The notes: generated from the letters alone by a model not told the origin. A stretch of 64,000 nt of DNA from Streptomyces anulatus (GCF_014650675.1 NZ_BMVK01000003.1:248001-312000); one strand, 5' to 3'; counted from the stretch's first letter, positions 28,257 through 38,222 are shown. A program made the numbers and translations.

Positions 28257-30083
28257 ATGGGGCACTACAAGTCGAATCTCCGCGACATCGAGTTCAACCT
28301 CTTCGAGGTCCTCGGGCGCGACAAGGTGTACGGCACCGGTCCGTTCGGTGAGATGGATGTCGACACCGCGAAGAGCATCCTGGACGAGATCGCGCGCCTC
28401 GCGGAGAACGAGCTCGCCGACTCCTACGCCGACGCCGACCGCAACCCGCCGGTCTTCGACCCGGAGACCAAGACCGCCCCGGTCCCGGCGAGCTTCAAGA
28501 AGTCGTACCAGGCCTTCATGGACTCCGAGTACTGGCGTCTGGGGCTCCCCGAGGAGATCGGCGGCACCACGTCGCCCCGCTCCCTGATCTGGGGCTACGC
28601 GGAGCTGCTGCTCGGCGCGAACCCGGCCGTGTGGATGTACTCCTCCGGCCCGGCGTTCGCCGGCATCCTCTTCGACGAGGGCAACGAGGAGCAGAAGAAG
28701 ATCGCGGAGATCGCCGTCGAGAAGCAGTGGGGCTCGACGATGGTGCTGACCGAGCCGGACGCCGGCTCCGACGTCGGCGCCGGCCGGACGAAGGCCGTGC
28801 GGCAGGAGGACGGCTCCTGGCACATCGAGGGTGTGAAGCGCTTCATCACCTCGGGCGAGCACGACATGTCCGAGAACATCATCCACTACGTGCTGGCCCG
28901 CCCCGAGGGCGCCGGACCCGGCACCAAGGGCCTCTCGCTCTTCATGGTCCCGAAGTTCCACTTCGACTGGACCACCGGCGAGCTGGGCGAGCGCAACGGC
29001 GTGTACGCGACGAACGTCGAGCACAAGATGGGCCTCAAGGCCTCCAACACCTGCGAGATGACGTTCGGCGACCAGCACCCCGCCAAGGGCTGGCTGATCG
29101 GCGACAAGCACGACGGCATCCGCCAGATGTTCCGCATCATCGAGTTCGCCCGCATGATGGTCGGCACGAAGGCCATCGCCGCCCTCTCCGCGGGCTACCT
29201 GAACGCGCTGGAGTACGCCAAGGAGCGCGTCCAGGGTCCGGACCTGGCGAACTTCATGGACAAGTCGGCGCCCAAGGTCACCATCACGCACCACCCCGAC
29301 GTGCGCCGCTCGCTCATGACGCAGAAGGCGTACGCCGAGGGCATGCGCTCCCTCGTGCTGTACACCGCCTCCGTCCAGGACGCGATCCAGGAGCAGGAGG
29401 CCGCGGGCGAGGACGCCAAGGCGCTCAACGGCCTCAACGACCTGCTGCTGCCGATCGTGAAGGGCTACGGCTCCGAGAAGTCCTACGAGCAGCTCGCGCA
29501 GTCGCTCCAGACCTTCGGCGGCTCCGGCTACCTCCAGGAGTACCCGGTCGAGCAGTACATCCGGGACGCCAAGATCGACACCCTCTACGAGGGCACCACC
29601 GCGATCCAGGGCCAGGACTTCTTCTTCCGGAAGATCGTCCGCGACCAGGGCGCCTCGCTCAACACGCTCTCCGAGGAGATCAAGAAGTTCCTCGCGGGCG
29701 CCCACGGCAACGAGGAGCTGGCCCCGGCGCTGGACTCGCTCGCCAAGGCCGCCGTGGACCTGGAGGCGATCGTCGGCACGATGATCACCGACCTCACCGC
29801 GACCGGCGAGGACGTCAAGAACATCTACAAGGTGGGCCTCAACACGACCCGCCTGCTGATGGCCTCCGGCGATGTCGTCGTCGGCTACCTGCTGCTCAAG
29901 GGCGCGGCCGTGGCGGCCGAGAAGCTGCCGACCGCCTCCGCCAAGGACGTCGCCTTCTACCAGGGCAAGATCGCCGCCGCGAAGTTCTTCGCCGCGAACG
30001 TCCTGCCGGGCGTCTCCACCGAGCGCGCGCTCGCCGAGTCGGTCGACAACTCGCTGATGGAGCTGGACGAGGCCGCGTTCTAG
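28257..30083 (+). CDS. Acyl-CoA dehydrogenase, long form with extra C-terminal domain
   Basis: A 608-residue flavoenzyme that oxidises acyl-CoA to enoyl-CoA in beta-oxidation. The three-domain fold is complete: N-terminal helices, the flavin-binding beta domain ([30 protein letters not shown]) and the C-terminal helices with the catalytic base Glu445 in [14 protein letters not shown]. About 130 further residues match the acyl-CoA dehydrogenase C-terminal extension (PF12806-like), as in AidB-related or long-chain types. The electron acceptor would be ETF. The gene is monocistronic, with a very strong terminator after it. Chain-length preference cannot be told. Confidence 0.95.
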   Translation: MGHYKSNLRDIEFNLFEVLGRDKVYGTGPFGEMDVDTAKSILDEIARLAENELADSYADADRNPPVFDPETKTAPVPASFKKSYQAFMDSEYWRLGLPEEIGGTTSPRSLIWGYAELLLGANPAVWMYSSGPAFAGILFDEGNEEQKKIAEIAVEKQWGSTMVLTEPDAGSDVGAGRTKAVRQEDGSWHIEGVKRFITSGEHDMSENIIHYVLARPEGAGPGTKGLSLFMVPKFHFDWTTGELGERNGVYATNVEHKMGLKASNTCEMTFGDQHPAKGWLIGDKHDGIRQMFRIIEFARMMVGTKAIAALSAGYLNALEYAKERVQGPDLANFMDKSAPKVTITHHPDVRRSLMTQKAYAEGMRSLVLYTASVQDAIQEQEAAGEDAKALNGLNDLLLPIVKGYGSEKSYEQLAQSLQTFGGSGYLQEYPVEQYIRDAKIDTLYEGTTAIQGQDFFFRKIVRDQGASLNTLSEEIKKFLAGAHGNEELAPALDSLAKAAVDLEAIVGTMITDLTATGEDVKNIYKVGLNTTRLLMASGDVVVGYLLLKGAAVAAEKLPTASAKDVAFYQGKIAAAKFFAANVLPGVSTERALAESVDNSLMELDEAAF

Positions 30084-30104
30084 GACCTCGCCCGCCCGGC
30101 GAAC

Positions 30105-30149
30105 CGACAGCGCCGCCATCCGGAATTCCTCCGGGTGGCGGCGCTGTCG
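30105..30149 (+). terminator. Strong terminator after the acyl-CoA dehydrogenase gene
   Basis: A 20-bp stem (30105-30124 with 30130-30149) has one G-T wobble and a 5-base loop, 22 bases after the stop codon. Confidence 0.85.
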
Positions 30150-30193
30150 TCATGGATCTCCCGGTCACCGGATACCGGACCCCGGGTCCTCGT

Positions 30194-30199
30194 TACAGT
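30194..30199 (+). promoter_or_regulatory. -10 box of a probable leaderless promoter (M18 aminopeptidase)
   Basis: TACAGT is followed by seven bases and ATG 30207. The purine run GAAGAA between them is not a good ribosome site. Confidence 0.6.
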
Positions 30200-30206
30200 G
30201 AAGAAC

Positions 30207-31505
30207 ATGAGTTCCCCTCTCCGGTTCGACCGTGCGCACACCGATGACCTGATGTCCTTCCTGGCGGCCAGCCCGTCCCCGTACCACGCCGTGGCCAACG
30301 CCGCCGCCCGGCTGGAGGAGGCCGGCTTCCGACAGGTCGAGGAGACCGCCGCCTGGGACGCGACGGCCGGCGGGAAGTACGTGCTGCGCGGCGGGGCGAT
30401 CATCGCCTGGTACGTGCCGGAGGGCGCGCGGGCGCACACCCCGTTCCGGATCGCCGGGGCGCACACCGACTCCCCGAACCTGCGGGTGAAGCCGCTGCCC
30501 GACACCGGGGCGCACGGCTGGCGTCAGATCGCGGTCGAGGTCTACGGCGGCACCCTGCTGAACACCTGGCTCGACCGGGACCTGGGCCTGGCCGGGCGGA
30601 TCTCCCTGCGGGACGGCACCCACCGGCTGGTCAACATCGACCGGGCGCTGCTGCGCGTGCCGCAGCTGGCCGTGCACCTGGACCGGTCGGCCAACACCGA
30701 GGGGCTCAAGCTCGACCGGCAGAAGCACATGCAGCCGATCTGGGGGCTCGGCGAGGTCGAGGAGGGCGACCTGATCCGTTTCGTCGCCGAGGAGGCGGGC
30801 GTCGACGCGGAGGACGTCACCGGCTGGGACCTGATGCCGCACGCCATCGAGCCGCCCTCGTACCTGGGCCGGGACCGGGAGCTGGTGGCCGGGCCCCGGA
30901 TGGACAACCTCCTCTCGGTGCACGCCGCGACCGCCGCTCTGGCCGCCGTCGCTGGACAGGACGACGCCGACATCCCGTACATCCCGGTGCTCGCCGCCTT
31001 CGACCACGAGGAGAACGGCTCCCAGTCCGACACCGGGGCCGACGGGCCGCTGCTGGGCTCGGTGCTGGAGCGCTCGGTGTTCGCGCGCGGAGGCACGTAC
31101 GAGGACCGCGCCCGCGCCTTCGCCGGGACGGTCTGCCTCTCCTCCGACACCGGCCACGCCGTGCACCCCAACTACGCGGAGCGGCACGACCCGACGCACC
31201 ACCCGGTCGCCAACGGCGGGCCGATCCTCAAGGTCAACGTCAACATGCGGTACGCCACCGACGGCAGCGGCCGTGCGGTGTTCGCCGCGGCCTGCGAGAA
31301 GGCGGGCATGCCGTGGCAGAGCTTCGTGTCCAACAACGCGATGCCCTGCGGCACCACGATCGGACCGATCACCGCGGCCCGGCACGGCATCCAGACCGTG
31401 GACATCGGCGTGGCGATCCTCTCGATGCACAGCGCGCGTGAGCTGTGCGGCGCCGACGACCCGTATCTGCTGGCGAACGCGCTCGTCGCGTTCCTGGCCG
31501 GCTGA
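30207..31505 (+). CDS. M18 family (aspartyl-type) aminopeptidase
   Basis: A 432-residue cytoplasmic metallopeptidase. The first zinc ligand lies in AGAHTDSPNLRVKP, and the bridging Asp in RMDNLLSVH. The catalytic Glu pair is in FDHEENGSQSDTGADGP, and later metal-region markers are SSDTGHAVHPNY and NAMPCGTTIGP. The final His is in ILSMHSARE. All active-site residues of the family are present. It removes N-terminal, often acidic, residues from peptides and forms large oligomers in known homologs. Start ATG 30207 follows a -10 box directly. Confidence 0.95.
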   Translation: MSSPLRFDRAHTDDLMSFLAASPSPYHAVANAAARLEEAGFRQVEETAAWDATAGGKYVLRGGAIIAWYVPEGARAHTPFRIAGAHTDSPNLRVKPLPDTGAHGWRQIAVEVYGGTLLNTWLDRDLGLAGRISLRDGTHRLVNIDRALLRVPQLAVHLDRSANTEGLKLDRQKHMQPIWGLGEVEEGDLIRFVAEEAGVDAEDVTGWDLMPHAIEPPSYLGRDRELVAGPRMDNLLSVHAATAALAAVAGQDDADIPYIPVLAAFDHEENGSQSDTGADGPLLGSVLERSVFARGGTYEDRARAFAGTVCLSSDTGHAVHPNYAERHDPTHHPVANGGPILKVNVNMRYATDGSGRAVFAAACEKAGMPWQSFVSNNAMPCGTTIGPITAARHGIQTVDIGVAILSMHSARELCGADDPYLLANALVAFLAG

Positions 31506-31608
31506 CCGGAAGCCGCCCAACCGCCTCCTCACACATGGTTGTTGCCGGGCCGGGTACGCGACTCGTACACCGGCCCGGACTCACCGGGCGGTCGAGGAGG
31601 CGGGATTC

Positions 31609-31833
31609 ATGGGACTCGGAGGATGCATTCTCCTGATCGGTGGGGGCGCGATCCTGGCGTTCGCCACGGACTGGCAGATGGACACCGTCAACGTCAGCCT
31701 GGTCGGCTGGATCATGATGCTCGTCGGCCTCGTGGGGGTCTTCGTCTACATGAGCATCGCGCGGCGCCGCCGGATGGTCGTGCCGCCCACCACCACCACC
31801 GTCGTCTCGGACGACGAGCACCGCTACCGCTGA
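31609..31833 (+). CDS. DUF6458-type small membrane protein
   Basis: A 74-residue protein of two helices (MGLGGCILLIGGGAILAFAT and VGWIMMLVGLVGVFVYMSI) joined by a short loop, with a basic segment ARRRRM and a Thr-rich tail. This is the pattern of the small DUF6458 family of actinobacteria; no function is known. GAGGAGG lies about nine bases before the ATG. It is short but clearly coding: the codon bias and hydrophobic pattern are consistent. Confidence 0.8.
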   Translation: MGLGGCILLIGGGAILAFATDWQMDTVNVSLVGWIMMLVGLVGVFVYMSIARRRRMVVPPTTTTVVSDDEHRYR

Positions 31834-32016
31834 CGACCCGCACGACGACCGGTCCGCACTGCCGCTGACGGCCCGTGCGACCACCGGTCGGCGTGAACGG
31901 CCGAAAGCCGTCACCGCGTCGCTCGGCTCTGCGCGGGACCTGCGGAATCCCCGATATTCTGGGGCGGATCCCGCGCCCCCACCGTGGGTGCGTCCCGCCC
32001 GGAAGGGGAGCCGCTC

Positions 32017-34860
32017 GTGGAGTTCCGGCTGCTCGGCACGGTCTCCGTCGAAACGCTCACCGGGCCCCTTCCCCTGGGGCCGGCCAAACGGCGCAGTCTG
32101 CTCGCCGCTCTGCTGCTGTCCGCCAACACGCCCGTCTCCCTGGGGCGGTTGACGGAGTGCCTGTGGGACGACGAGCCGCCGTCCCAGGCCCGTGGCGTCA
32201 TCCAGGGCCATGTCTCCCGGCTGCGCGCCCTGTTGGCGGGCGCGGACGCGGAGGCGTACGGAGTGGAGCTGGCCACCCTCGGCGACGCGTACGTGCTGCG
32301 GGCCCCGGAGACGCTGCTGGACTCGCAGCGGTTCGAGGAACTGCTGATGCTGGCACGGGAGCAGCGCGGCCCCGCCGACGCCGTGCTGATGTTCAAGGAG
32401 GCCCTGTCGCTGTGGCAGGGCCCGGCGCTCAGCGGGGCGTTCGCCGGTCCGCCGCTCCGGGTGGCCGCGCACTCCCTGGAGGAATCGCGGCTGGCGACGG
32501 TCGAGCAGCTGTCCCGCGCGTACGGGGCGCTCGGCGAGCACCACCGGGCCGCCGCCCTGCTGACGGCGGAGACGGCGGCGCATCCGCTGCGCGAGTCGCT
32601 GGCCGCGGAACTGATGCTGGCCCTGTTCCGGGCGGGGCGGCAGTCGGAGGCCCTGGACCGTTTCCACCGTACGAGGCGGCTCCTCGCCGACGAGCTGGGC
32701 ATCGACCCGGGGCACGAGCTCGCCGACGCCTACGCGCTGATCCTGCGCGGCGCCCCGGGGCCCCCGGGCGCCGCCCCGCCGAAGTCCGCCGAGGCCTCCC
32801 CTGCCGCCGTGCCGCCCGGCTCCGGGGGCTCGTCCGGCGCCGGGGGTCCGTCCCGTGTCGCCGGGGGCGGTACGGACGCAGCCGCTCCCGCCCCGCCGCG
32901 TCCGCCGTTCCCGGCCGCTCCCCCGTCCCCCGCCGGCGACCCGCACCCCGTCGACCTGCTGCCCCGCGCGCCCCGCGGCTTCCACGGGCGCGCCGCCGAG
33001 CTGGCCGCGCTCAGCCGCTCGGCGGCGGGCGAGGCGCCCGTCTGTCTGGTCACCGGGCCGGCCGGGGTCGGCAAGACCGCGCTGGCCCTCCAGTGGGCGC
33101 ACCGCAACCCCGCGCTCTTCCCGGACGGGCGGCTCTTCGCCGACCTGCGCGGGTTCAGCGCGGCCGGGGAACCCGCGCTCATCGACGTCCTGCGGGAGTT
33201 CCTGCTCGCGCTCGGCGTCTCCCCGCGCCGCGTTCCGGAGTCCGTGCCGGCCGCCGCCGCGCTGTTCCGCTCGCTGACCGCCCGCCGCAGGCTGCTGGTG
33301 GTCCTGGACAACGCCCGCGACTCCGCCACCGTCAGGACCCTGCTGCCGGGCGGCGCCGACTGCGTCACGCTGGTCACCAGCCGCCACCGGCTGGAGGGGC
33401 TCATCGCCTCGGACGCCGCCCGGCCGGTCCCGCTCGACACGCTGGAGACCGACGACGGCACGGCGCTGCTCGCCGGAGTGCTGGGGGAGGAGCGGGTCCT
33501 CGCCGAACCGGTGGCGGCCCGCCGGCTCTCCGAGCTGTGCGGCGGACTGCCCCTCGCCCTGCGCGTCACCGCGGCCCGCCTGGCGGGACGGCCCCGCTGG
33601 ACGCTGGCCGCGCTGGCCGGCGAACTGGCCGACGAGCGCGGGCGCCTGGCGTATCTCGACGTGGACGACACCGGGGTCGCCGCCGCGCTGCGGCTCACCG
33701 TCCAGCATCTGCCGCCCGGGGCCGTCCACCAGCTCGCGCGGCTCGGCCACCATCCCGGCGGCCACTACGACCCGTACGCGGCGGCCGCGCTCGCGGGGAC
33801 GGATCCGGTCACCGCGAGGGCGGCGCTGGAGCAACTGGCCGCCGCCCACCTCGTCACCGAGACCGCCCCCGGGCGGTGGGTCCTGCACGACCTGGTGCGC
33901 CTCTACGCCCGGAGCCTGGACCCGGCGTCCGCGCGCGAGGCCCTGATCGGGGTGCTCGACCACTGCATCGCCACCGCCCTGGCCGCCGCCGACACGGCGG
34001 AGCCCGGCGGCGAGCCCTGCTTCGTGCTCCCGGAGGACTTCCGCCGGCCCAGCGCCGTACAGGACTTCGCCGACCGTGCGGAGGCGATGCGCTGGCTGGC
34101 CACCGAGCGCGAGGACCTCGCGCTGACCGCCCTCGCGGCCCGGGAGGCGGGGCTCGACGACCGGGCCTGGCGGATCATCCTGCTCCAGTGGCCGCAGATG
34201 GTGTGGCGGGTGCGGGACAGCTGGTCCCCGCTGCTGGAACTGGCCCTGGAGTCGGCGCGCGCCGAGAAGGACGCGTACGCGGAGTCGAGGGTGCTCACGC
34301 TGCTGGGCTGGGTGCTGACGGAGGAGGGCCGTACCGCCGAGGCCGCGGCTCTGCTGGAGCGCTCGCCCGTGCTCGCCCGGGAGGCCGGCGACCCGCTGGG
34401 CGAGGCGACCGCGCTGGTCAACCTGGCGGTCGTCCAGGCCGAACTGGGCGAGCTCCCCACCGCACTGGAGAACTGCGCGCGCGCCGTCGAACTGACCCGC
34501 AGGGAGGGGGACCGGCACACGGAGATGCTCACGCTCCAGCACCTCGCCCGGATGCACCTCACCGCGCACCGCCCCCAGGAAGCCCTCGACTGTGCCCGGA
34601 CCGCGCTCGACCTGGGACCCGAGCACGAGGAAGCGGCACGCCGCTCGCTGCTGCTGGCCGTCTGCGGCGAGGCCCGACTGGCCCTGGGCGACGAGGAGGA
34701 CGGCGTACGGCTGCTGGACCGGGCCGCGCAGGAGGCGGAACGGGACGGCTACGACGAGGGGGCCGTACGGGCCCTGGAGGCGCTGCTGCGGGTGTCCTCG
34801 CGGACGGAGTTCCGGCGGCGCCACGACGAGGCGCTGCGACGGCTCGCCGAGGAGAGCTGA
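32017..34860 (+). CDS. AfsR/SARP-like transcriptional regulator: BTAD, NB-ARC and TPR domains
   Basis: A 947-residue regulator. The N-terminal winged helix (VEFRLLGTVSVET, LGPAKRRSLLAALLLSANTP) is followed by the BTAD domain (about 95-245, DSQRFEELLMLAREQ and HPLRESLAAELMLALFRAG). A Pro/Ala/Gly-rich linker (about 248-310) leads to an NB-ARC ATPase with P-loop VTGPAGVGKTALALQ and Walker B RLLVVLDNARD. TPR repeats form the C-terminal third. The architecture equals AfsR, a phosphorylation-dependent global activator of secondary metabolism, although overall identity was not tested. GTG 32017 is chosen because AAGGGGAG lies seven bases upstream and the domain starts at once. No biosynthetic genes are adjacent, so it probably acts in trans. 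Confidence 0.92.
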   Translation: MEFRLLGTVSVETLTGPLPLGPAKRRSLLAALLLSANTPVSLGRLTECLWDDEPPSQARGVIQGHVSRLRALLAGADAEAYGVELATLGDAYVLRAPETLLDSQRFEELLMLAREQRGPADAVLMFKEALSLWQGPALSGAFAGPPLRVAAHSLEESRLATVEQLSRAYGALGEHHRAAALLTAETAAHPLRESLAAELMLALFRAGRQSEALDRFHRTRRLLADELGIDPGHELADAYALILRGAPGPPGAAPPKSAEASPAAVPPGSGGSSGAGGPSRVAGGGTDAAAPAPPRPPFPAAPPSPAGDPHPVDLLPRAPRGFHGRAAELAALSRSAAGEAPVCLVTGPAGVGKTALALQWAHRNPALFPDGRLFADLRGFSAAGEPALIDVLREFLLALGVSPRRVPESVPAAAALFRSLTARRRLLVVLDNARDSATVRTLLPGGADCVTLVTSRHRLEGLIASDAARPVPLDTLETDDGTALLAGVLGEERVLAEPVAARRLSELCGGLPLALRVTAARLAGRPRWTLAALAGELADERGRLAYLDVDDTGVAAALRLTVQHLPPGAVHQLARLGHHPGGHYDPYAAAALAGTDPVTARAALEQLAAAHLVTETAPGRWVLHDLVRLYARSLDPASAREALIGVLDHCIATALAAADTAEPGGEPCFVLPEDFRRPSAVQDFADRAEAMRWLATEREDLALTALAAREAGLDDRAWRIILLQWPQMVWRVRDSWSPLLELALESARAEKDAYAESRVLTLLGWVLTEEGRTAEAAALLERSPVLAREAGDPLGEATALVNLAVVQAELGELPTALENCARAVELTRREGDRHTEMLTLQHLARMHLTAHRPQEALDCARTALDLGPEHEEAARRSLLLAVCGEARLALGDEEDGVRLLDRAAQEAERDGYDEGAVRALEALLRVSSRTEFRRRHDEALRRLAEES

Positions 34861-35026
34861 GCGGAGCGGACCCTCCGGTGCGGTACCGCCGGACCCGACG
34901 TCAGCAGGACGTCAGCGGGACAGCAGCGATACGTGAGCGGCGGCGGGCAGAGTCGTTCCTGTCAGCCGCTCAAGGGCGAGCGTCTTGACCGGACGTCCGC
35001 CTCACCGTCACTTCGGGGGAATCTCC

Positions 35027-35737
35027 ATGCGCACCTTCCGCAACCGCACCACCGTCCTGGCCGCCGCGACCACGGCCGCCCTCGCTCTCACGCTCACCGC
35101 CTGCGGCGACAACGGCACCGGCACCCGTTCGGAGGGCTCGGCGGCGAGCGACTCCGCGACCGTCGCCGCCGAGACCCCGAAGGCCGCCGACGACGCGGCC
35201 GGGACCGGCACCACGGGATCCACCGGCAGCGGCACCGGAACCGCGCAGGCCGCGGGCACCACCAAGAGCGCCGGCGGCTCCGGGGACTCCGCCGGCACGT
35301 CCGCCAAGGCCTCCGCTCCCCTCTGCACGGCGGAGGGTCTGCAGATCACCGCCGAGCGTCAGGACGGCCCGCCCTACACCCACCTCACGCTGAGCGCGAA
35401 GAACACCTCCGGCGCCGGCTGCGAGATGAAGGAATACCCGCACACCCACTTCCTGGACAACGCGCGGGGCATCGTCCCGCCCGTCGCCAAGAGCAAGCCG
35501 CAGACCCCGGTGATCCTGGAGCCCGGTCAGTCCGCCTATGTCGCGGTGCGCATGTCCGAGGGCGGCCGCAAGGAGAGCACCGAGACGGTGAAGGAGTTCA
35601 CGGTCACGCTGAAGGCCAACGGCGGCGGCATGGCGGTCGTGAAGTCCCCCGCCCCCGAGGGCCTCTCCGTCAACCCGCAGAAGTGGGCCACGGGCTACTG
35701 GACCACCGAGCTGCGCAACGGCGCCGACGACTTCTAG
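35027..35737 (+). CDS. DUF4232-type secreted lipoprotein
   Basis: A 236-residue lipoprotein. Signal RTTVLAAATTAALALTLTAC ends in the lipobox LTAC. A Ser/Thr/Gly/Ala-rich linker of about 65 residues leads to a C-terminal beta domain (CTAEGLQITAERQDGPPYTH, LSAKNTSGAGCEMKEYPHTH, VILEPGQSAYVAVRM) of the DUF4232 type common in Streptomyces. The pair of cysteines probably forms a disulfide. Its ligand and function are unknown. GGGGGA lies six bases before ATG 35027. Confidence 0.85.
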   Translation: MRTFRNRTTVLAAATTAALALTLTACGDNGTGTRSEGSAASDSATVAAETPKAADDAAGTGTTGSTGSGTGTAQAAGTTKSAGGSGDSAGTSAKASAPLCTAEGLQITAERQDGPPYTHLTLSAKNTSGAGCEMKEYPHTHFLDNARGIVPPVAKSKPQTPVILEPGQSAYVAVRMSEGGRKESTETVKEFTVTLKANGGGMAVVKSPAPEGLSVNPQKWATGYWTTELRNGADDF

Positions 35738-35767
35738 GCGGCCCGGGCGGGCCGCCTGTCGTCCCCC

Positions 35768-37585
35768 TCAGTCCTGCTCGTCCATGCCCGCCAGCACCAG
35801 TGGCAGCCGGGGCGTTCCCTCCGCGGTCACGCGGACGGGGACGCCCCAGTCCTGTTGGTGCACATGGCAGGCCGGGTACTCGTTGGCCGGGTCGTCGTCG
35901 CAGGACGCCGCCATGGCGGACACGTGCAGCACGCCCTCGGTGACCCCGTCCGCGAGGACCAGGTCGCGCCCGAGGTCCGTCCCCGCGCCGGAGCCCTCCG
36001 CCAGCAGCTCGGGCGGGGTCGCGGAGACCAGCAGCCGGGTCGAGGGGCCGTAGCGGGTGTCCAGCTTCTGGCCCGAGGGCGCCTGGAAGACGACGTCGAG
36101 GCGGAGGGCGCCCGGGGCGATCTCGGTGGCGGCCCGCCGGGTGCGGTGCGCCTGGTCGGCGACCCGGACCGCCTCCTCGGGCAGCCGGAGCCGGGTGAGC
36201 CGGTGGCGGGCCGACTCGACGACGACCAGATCGCCGTCGACCAGCACCGCGTCGCTGGGCTCGCGGACGTCGGTGGCCAGGGTGGTGACCTCGCCGGAGG
36301 CCGGGTCGTACCGGCGCAGGGCGTGGTTGTACGTGTCGCTGATCGCGACGGACCCGTCGGGCAGCGCGGTCACGCCGAGCGGGTGCTGGAGGAGTGCCTG
36401 GTCGGCGGCCCCGTCGCGGTGGCCGAAGTCGAAGAGGCCGGTGCCGACGGCGGTGCGGACGTGCTCGTCGCGGTCGACCCAGCGCAGCGAGGAGGTCTCC
36501 GAGTCGGCGACCCAGAGCCGCTCCCCGTCGGCGGAGACGGCGAGCCCGGACGGCTGGGCGAACCAGGCCTCGGCGGCCGGCCCGTCGACCAGGCCCTCGT
36601 TGGTGGTCCCGGCGGCGACGCGTACGGTCGCGCTCTCCGGGTCGTACGTCCACAGCTGGTGCACGCCCGCCATGGCGATCCACAGCCGGTCGCCGAACCA
36701 GGCGACGTCCCACGGCGAGGAGAGGTCCACCTCGCGCGCCGGACCGCTGGTCGGGGCCCCCTGCCACCACTGGCGGCCGGTCCCGGCGAGCGTGCTGGTC
36801 ACGCCGGTCGTGAGGTCCAGGGCGCGGATGGCGTGGTTGACGGTGTCCGCGACGGCGACCCGGCCGTCCGGGAGCACGGCGAGGCCCTGCGGTTCGCTGA
36901 ACCGGGCCTCGTCCGGGCCGCCGTCGCTCAACCCGCGTTCGCCCGTGCCGAAGTGGCGGCGTACGGTCTCGCCGTCGGCGTCCAGCTCGACCAGGCGGTG
37001 GCGGGTGGTGTCGGAGACCAGGAAGCCCCCGTCCGGCAGGAGGAGCGCCTTGCCGGGGAAGCGCAGGTGCGTGGCGACGGGCTCGGGCGCCACGTAGGGG
37101 CCGTCGCCGCGGCGGAGCGTGCCCTTGGCGGCGTGCTCGGCCTCCAGCTCCTCGACGAGCTTCTCGATGGCGTGTGCGTGGCCCTCGCCCGCGTGCTGGG
37201 CGACGACGTAGCCCTCGGGGTCGATCACGACGAGCGTCGGCCAGGCCCGTACGGCGTACTGCTTCCAGGTGGCCAGCTCGGGGTCGTCGAGGACGGGGTG
37301 GTGGACCTCGTAGCGCTCGACGGCGTCGACGACGGCCCGGTGCTCGGCCTCGTGGACGAACTTCGGCGAATGGACGCCGATGATCACCACGGTGTCGCGG
37401 TGCTTCTCCTCCAGCTCGCGCAGCTCGTCCAGGACATGCAGACAGTTCACACAGCAGAACGTCCAGAAGTCGAGGATGACGATGCGCCCTCGCAGGTCAG
37501 CGAGGGTGTACTGCTGGTCGCCTGTATTGAGCCAGCCGCCCTTGCCGATGAGTTCGGGGGCGCGGACGCGTGCACGTGATGCCAT
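35768..37585 (-). CDS. Thioredoxin-like domain fused to NHL repeats (NHLRC2-like)
   Basis: A 605-residue protein. Residues about 15-165 are a thioredoxin-like domain of the TlpA/peroxiredoxin type with the redox motif CVNC in LDFWTFCCVNCLH and the cis-Pro in AWPTLVVIDPEG. Residues about 175-490 are a beta-propeller of NHL-type repeats (PQGLAVLPDGRVAVADTVNH, PLGVTALPDGSVAISDTYNH). A C-terminal beta segment resembling the NHLRC2 end follows. There is no signal peptide, so it is probably cytoplasmic. Function is unproven in bacteria; the human homolog is NHLRC2. ATG 37585 is chosen since sequence before it is not conserved. It is divergent from the LURP-one-like gene. Confidence 0.9.
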   Translation of the reverse strand: MASRARVRAPELIGKGGWLNTGDQQYTLADLRGRIVILDFWTFCCVNCLHVLDELRELEEKHRDTVVIIGVHSPKFVHEAEHRAVVDAVERYEVHHPVLDDPELATWKQYAVRAWPTLVVIDPEGYVVAQHAGEGHAHAIEKLVEELEAEHAAKGTLRRGDGPYVAPEPVATHLRFPGKALLLPDGGFLVSDTTRHRLVELDADGETVRRHFGTGERGLSDGGPDEARFSEPQGLAVLPDGRVAVADTVNHAIRALDLTTGVTSTLAGTGRQWWQGAPTSGPAREVDLSSPWDVAWFGDRLWIAMAGVHQLWTYDPESATVRVAAGTTNEGLVDGPAAEAWFAQPSGLAVSADGERLWVADSETSSLRWVDRDEHVRTAVGTGLFDFGHRDGAADQALLQHPLGVTALPDGSVAISDTYNHALRRYDPASGEVTTLATDVREPSDAVLVDGDLVVVESARHRLTRLRLPEEAVRVADQAHRTRRAATEIAPGALRLDVVFQAPSGQKLDTRYGPSTRLLVSATPPELLAEGSGAGTDLGRDLVLADGVTEGVLHVSAMAASCDDDPANEYPACHVHQQDWGVPVRVTAEGTPRLPLVLAGMDEQD

Positions 37586-37649
37586 GCCACCAGTCAACAC
37601 CGTGACCGCCTGCACGCATTCCGCCGGACCCCGGGGGAACCTGTGTCGC

Positions 37650-38141
37650 ATGAGACTTCTCGTACGTGAGCGGCTGTTCGCCATCGGCGACGACTACTGG
37701 ATCGAGGACGACGGGGGCCGCAAGGTCTTCCTGGTCGACGGCAAGGCGATGCGGCTGCGCGACACCTTCGAGCTGAAGGACGCCGACGGCCGGATCCTGG
37801 TCGAACTGCGGCAGAAGCTGATCAGCCTGCGCGACACGATGCTCATCGAGCGGGGTGGCGAGGAGCTGGCCAAGGTCAAGCGCAAGCGGCTGTCGCTGCT
37901 CCGCAACCACTACCGGGTGACGTTGGTGGACGGCACGGAGCTGGACGTCAGCGGCAGGATCCTGGACCGCGAGTTCGCCATCGAGTACGACGGCGAACTG
38001 CTGGCCCAGATCTCGCGCCGATGGCTCACCCTCCGGGACACGTACGGCATCGACGTCGTCCGGGACGACGCCGACACCGCGCTGCTCATCGCGGTGGCGA
38101 TGTGCGTGATCGTGCTGGCGGACAAGGAGAACGAGGACTGA
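37650..38141 (+). CDS. LURP-one-related (DUF567/Tubby-like) protein
   Basis: A 163-residue protein built of repeated beta hairpins: LFAIGDDYWIEDDGGRKVFL, LRDTFELKDADGRILVELR, LRDTMLIERGGEELAKVKRK and LRNHYRVTLVDGTELDVSG. A final hydrophobic helix is present (ALLIAVAMCVIVLAD). This is the LURP-one/Tubby-like barrel. Members may bind membrane lipids; the role in bacteria is unknown. ATG 37650 is about 11 bases after GGGGGA. It is convergent with the nitrilase gene across the parS-containing gap. Confidence 0.87.
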   Translation: MRLLVRERLFAIGDDYWIEDDGGRKVFLVDGKAMRLRDTFELKDADGRILVELRQKLISLRDTMLIERGGEELAKVKRKRLSLLRNHYRVTLVDGTELDVSGRILDREFAIEYDGELLAQISRRWLTLRDTYGIDVVRDDADTALLIAVAMCVIVLADKENED

Positions 38142-38168
38142 GCGGCTGCCCGTGCGCGGGAGTTCGCC

Positions 38169-38180
38169 GTTTCACGTACG
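38169..38180. promoter_or_regulatory. Degenerate parS half-site
   Basis: GTTTCACGTACG keeps the left half and centre of parS but not the right half. It is 20 bp before the perfect site 3. Confidence 0.4.
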
Positions 38181-38188
38181 CGCGCGCT

Positions 38189-38202
38189 GTTTCACGTGAA
38201 AC
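38189..38202. promoter_or_regulatory. parS partition site 3
   Basis: A perfect GTTTCACGTGAAAC inside a 22-bp perfect palindrome (38185-38206), in the 81-bp gap between two convergent genes. Confidence 0.92.
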
Positions 38203-38222
38203 AGCGAACCCCGGGATGTCCT

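Noticed and set aside
28242..30119. 625-codon open frame antisense to the acyl-CoA dehydrogenase
   Set aside because: The plus-strand gene has all family motifs. The antisense product has no recognisable fold and follows the codon bias of the opposite strand.
31369..34824. 1151-codon open frame antisense to the BTAD regulator
   Set aside because: It is a shadow of a well-supported gene; GC-rich third positions remove stop codons on the opposite strand.
32017..34860. Pathway-specific regulator of an antibiotic cluster
   Set aside because: The protein is AfsR-like, but neighbours are a small membrane protein, a lipoprotein and a thioredoxin-NHL protein; no biosynthetic enzymes are within the window.
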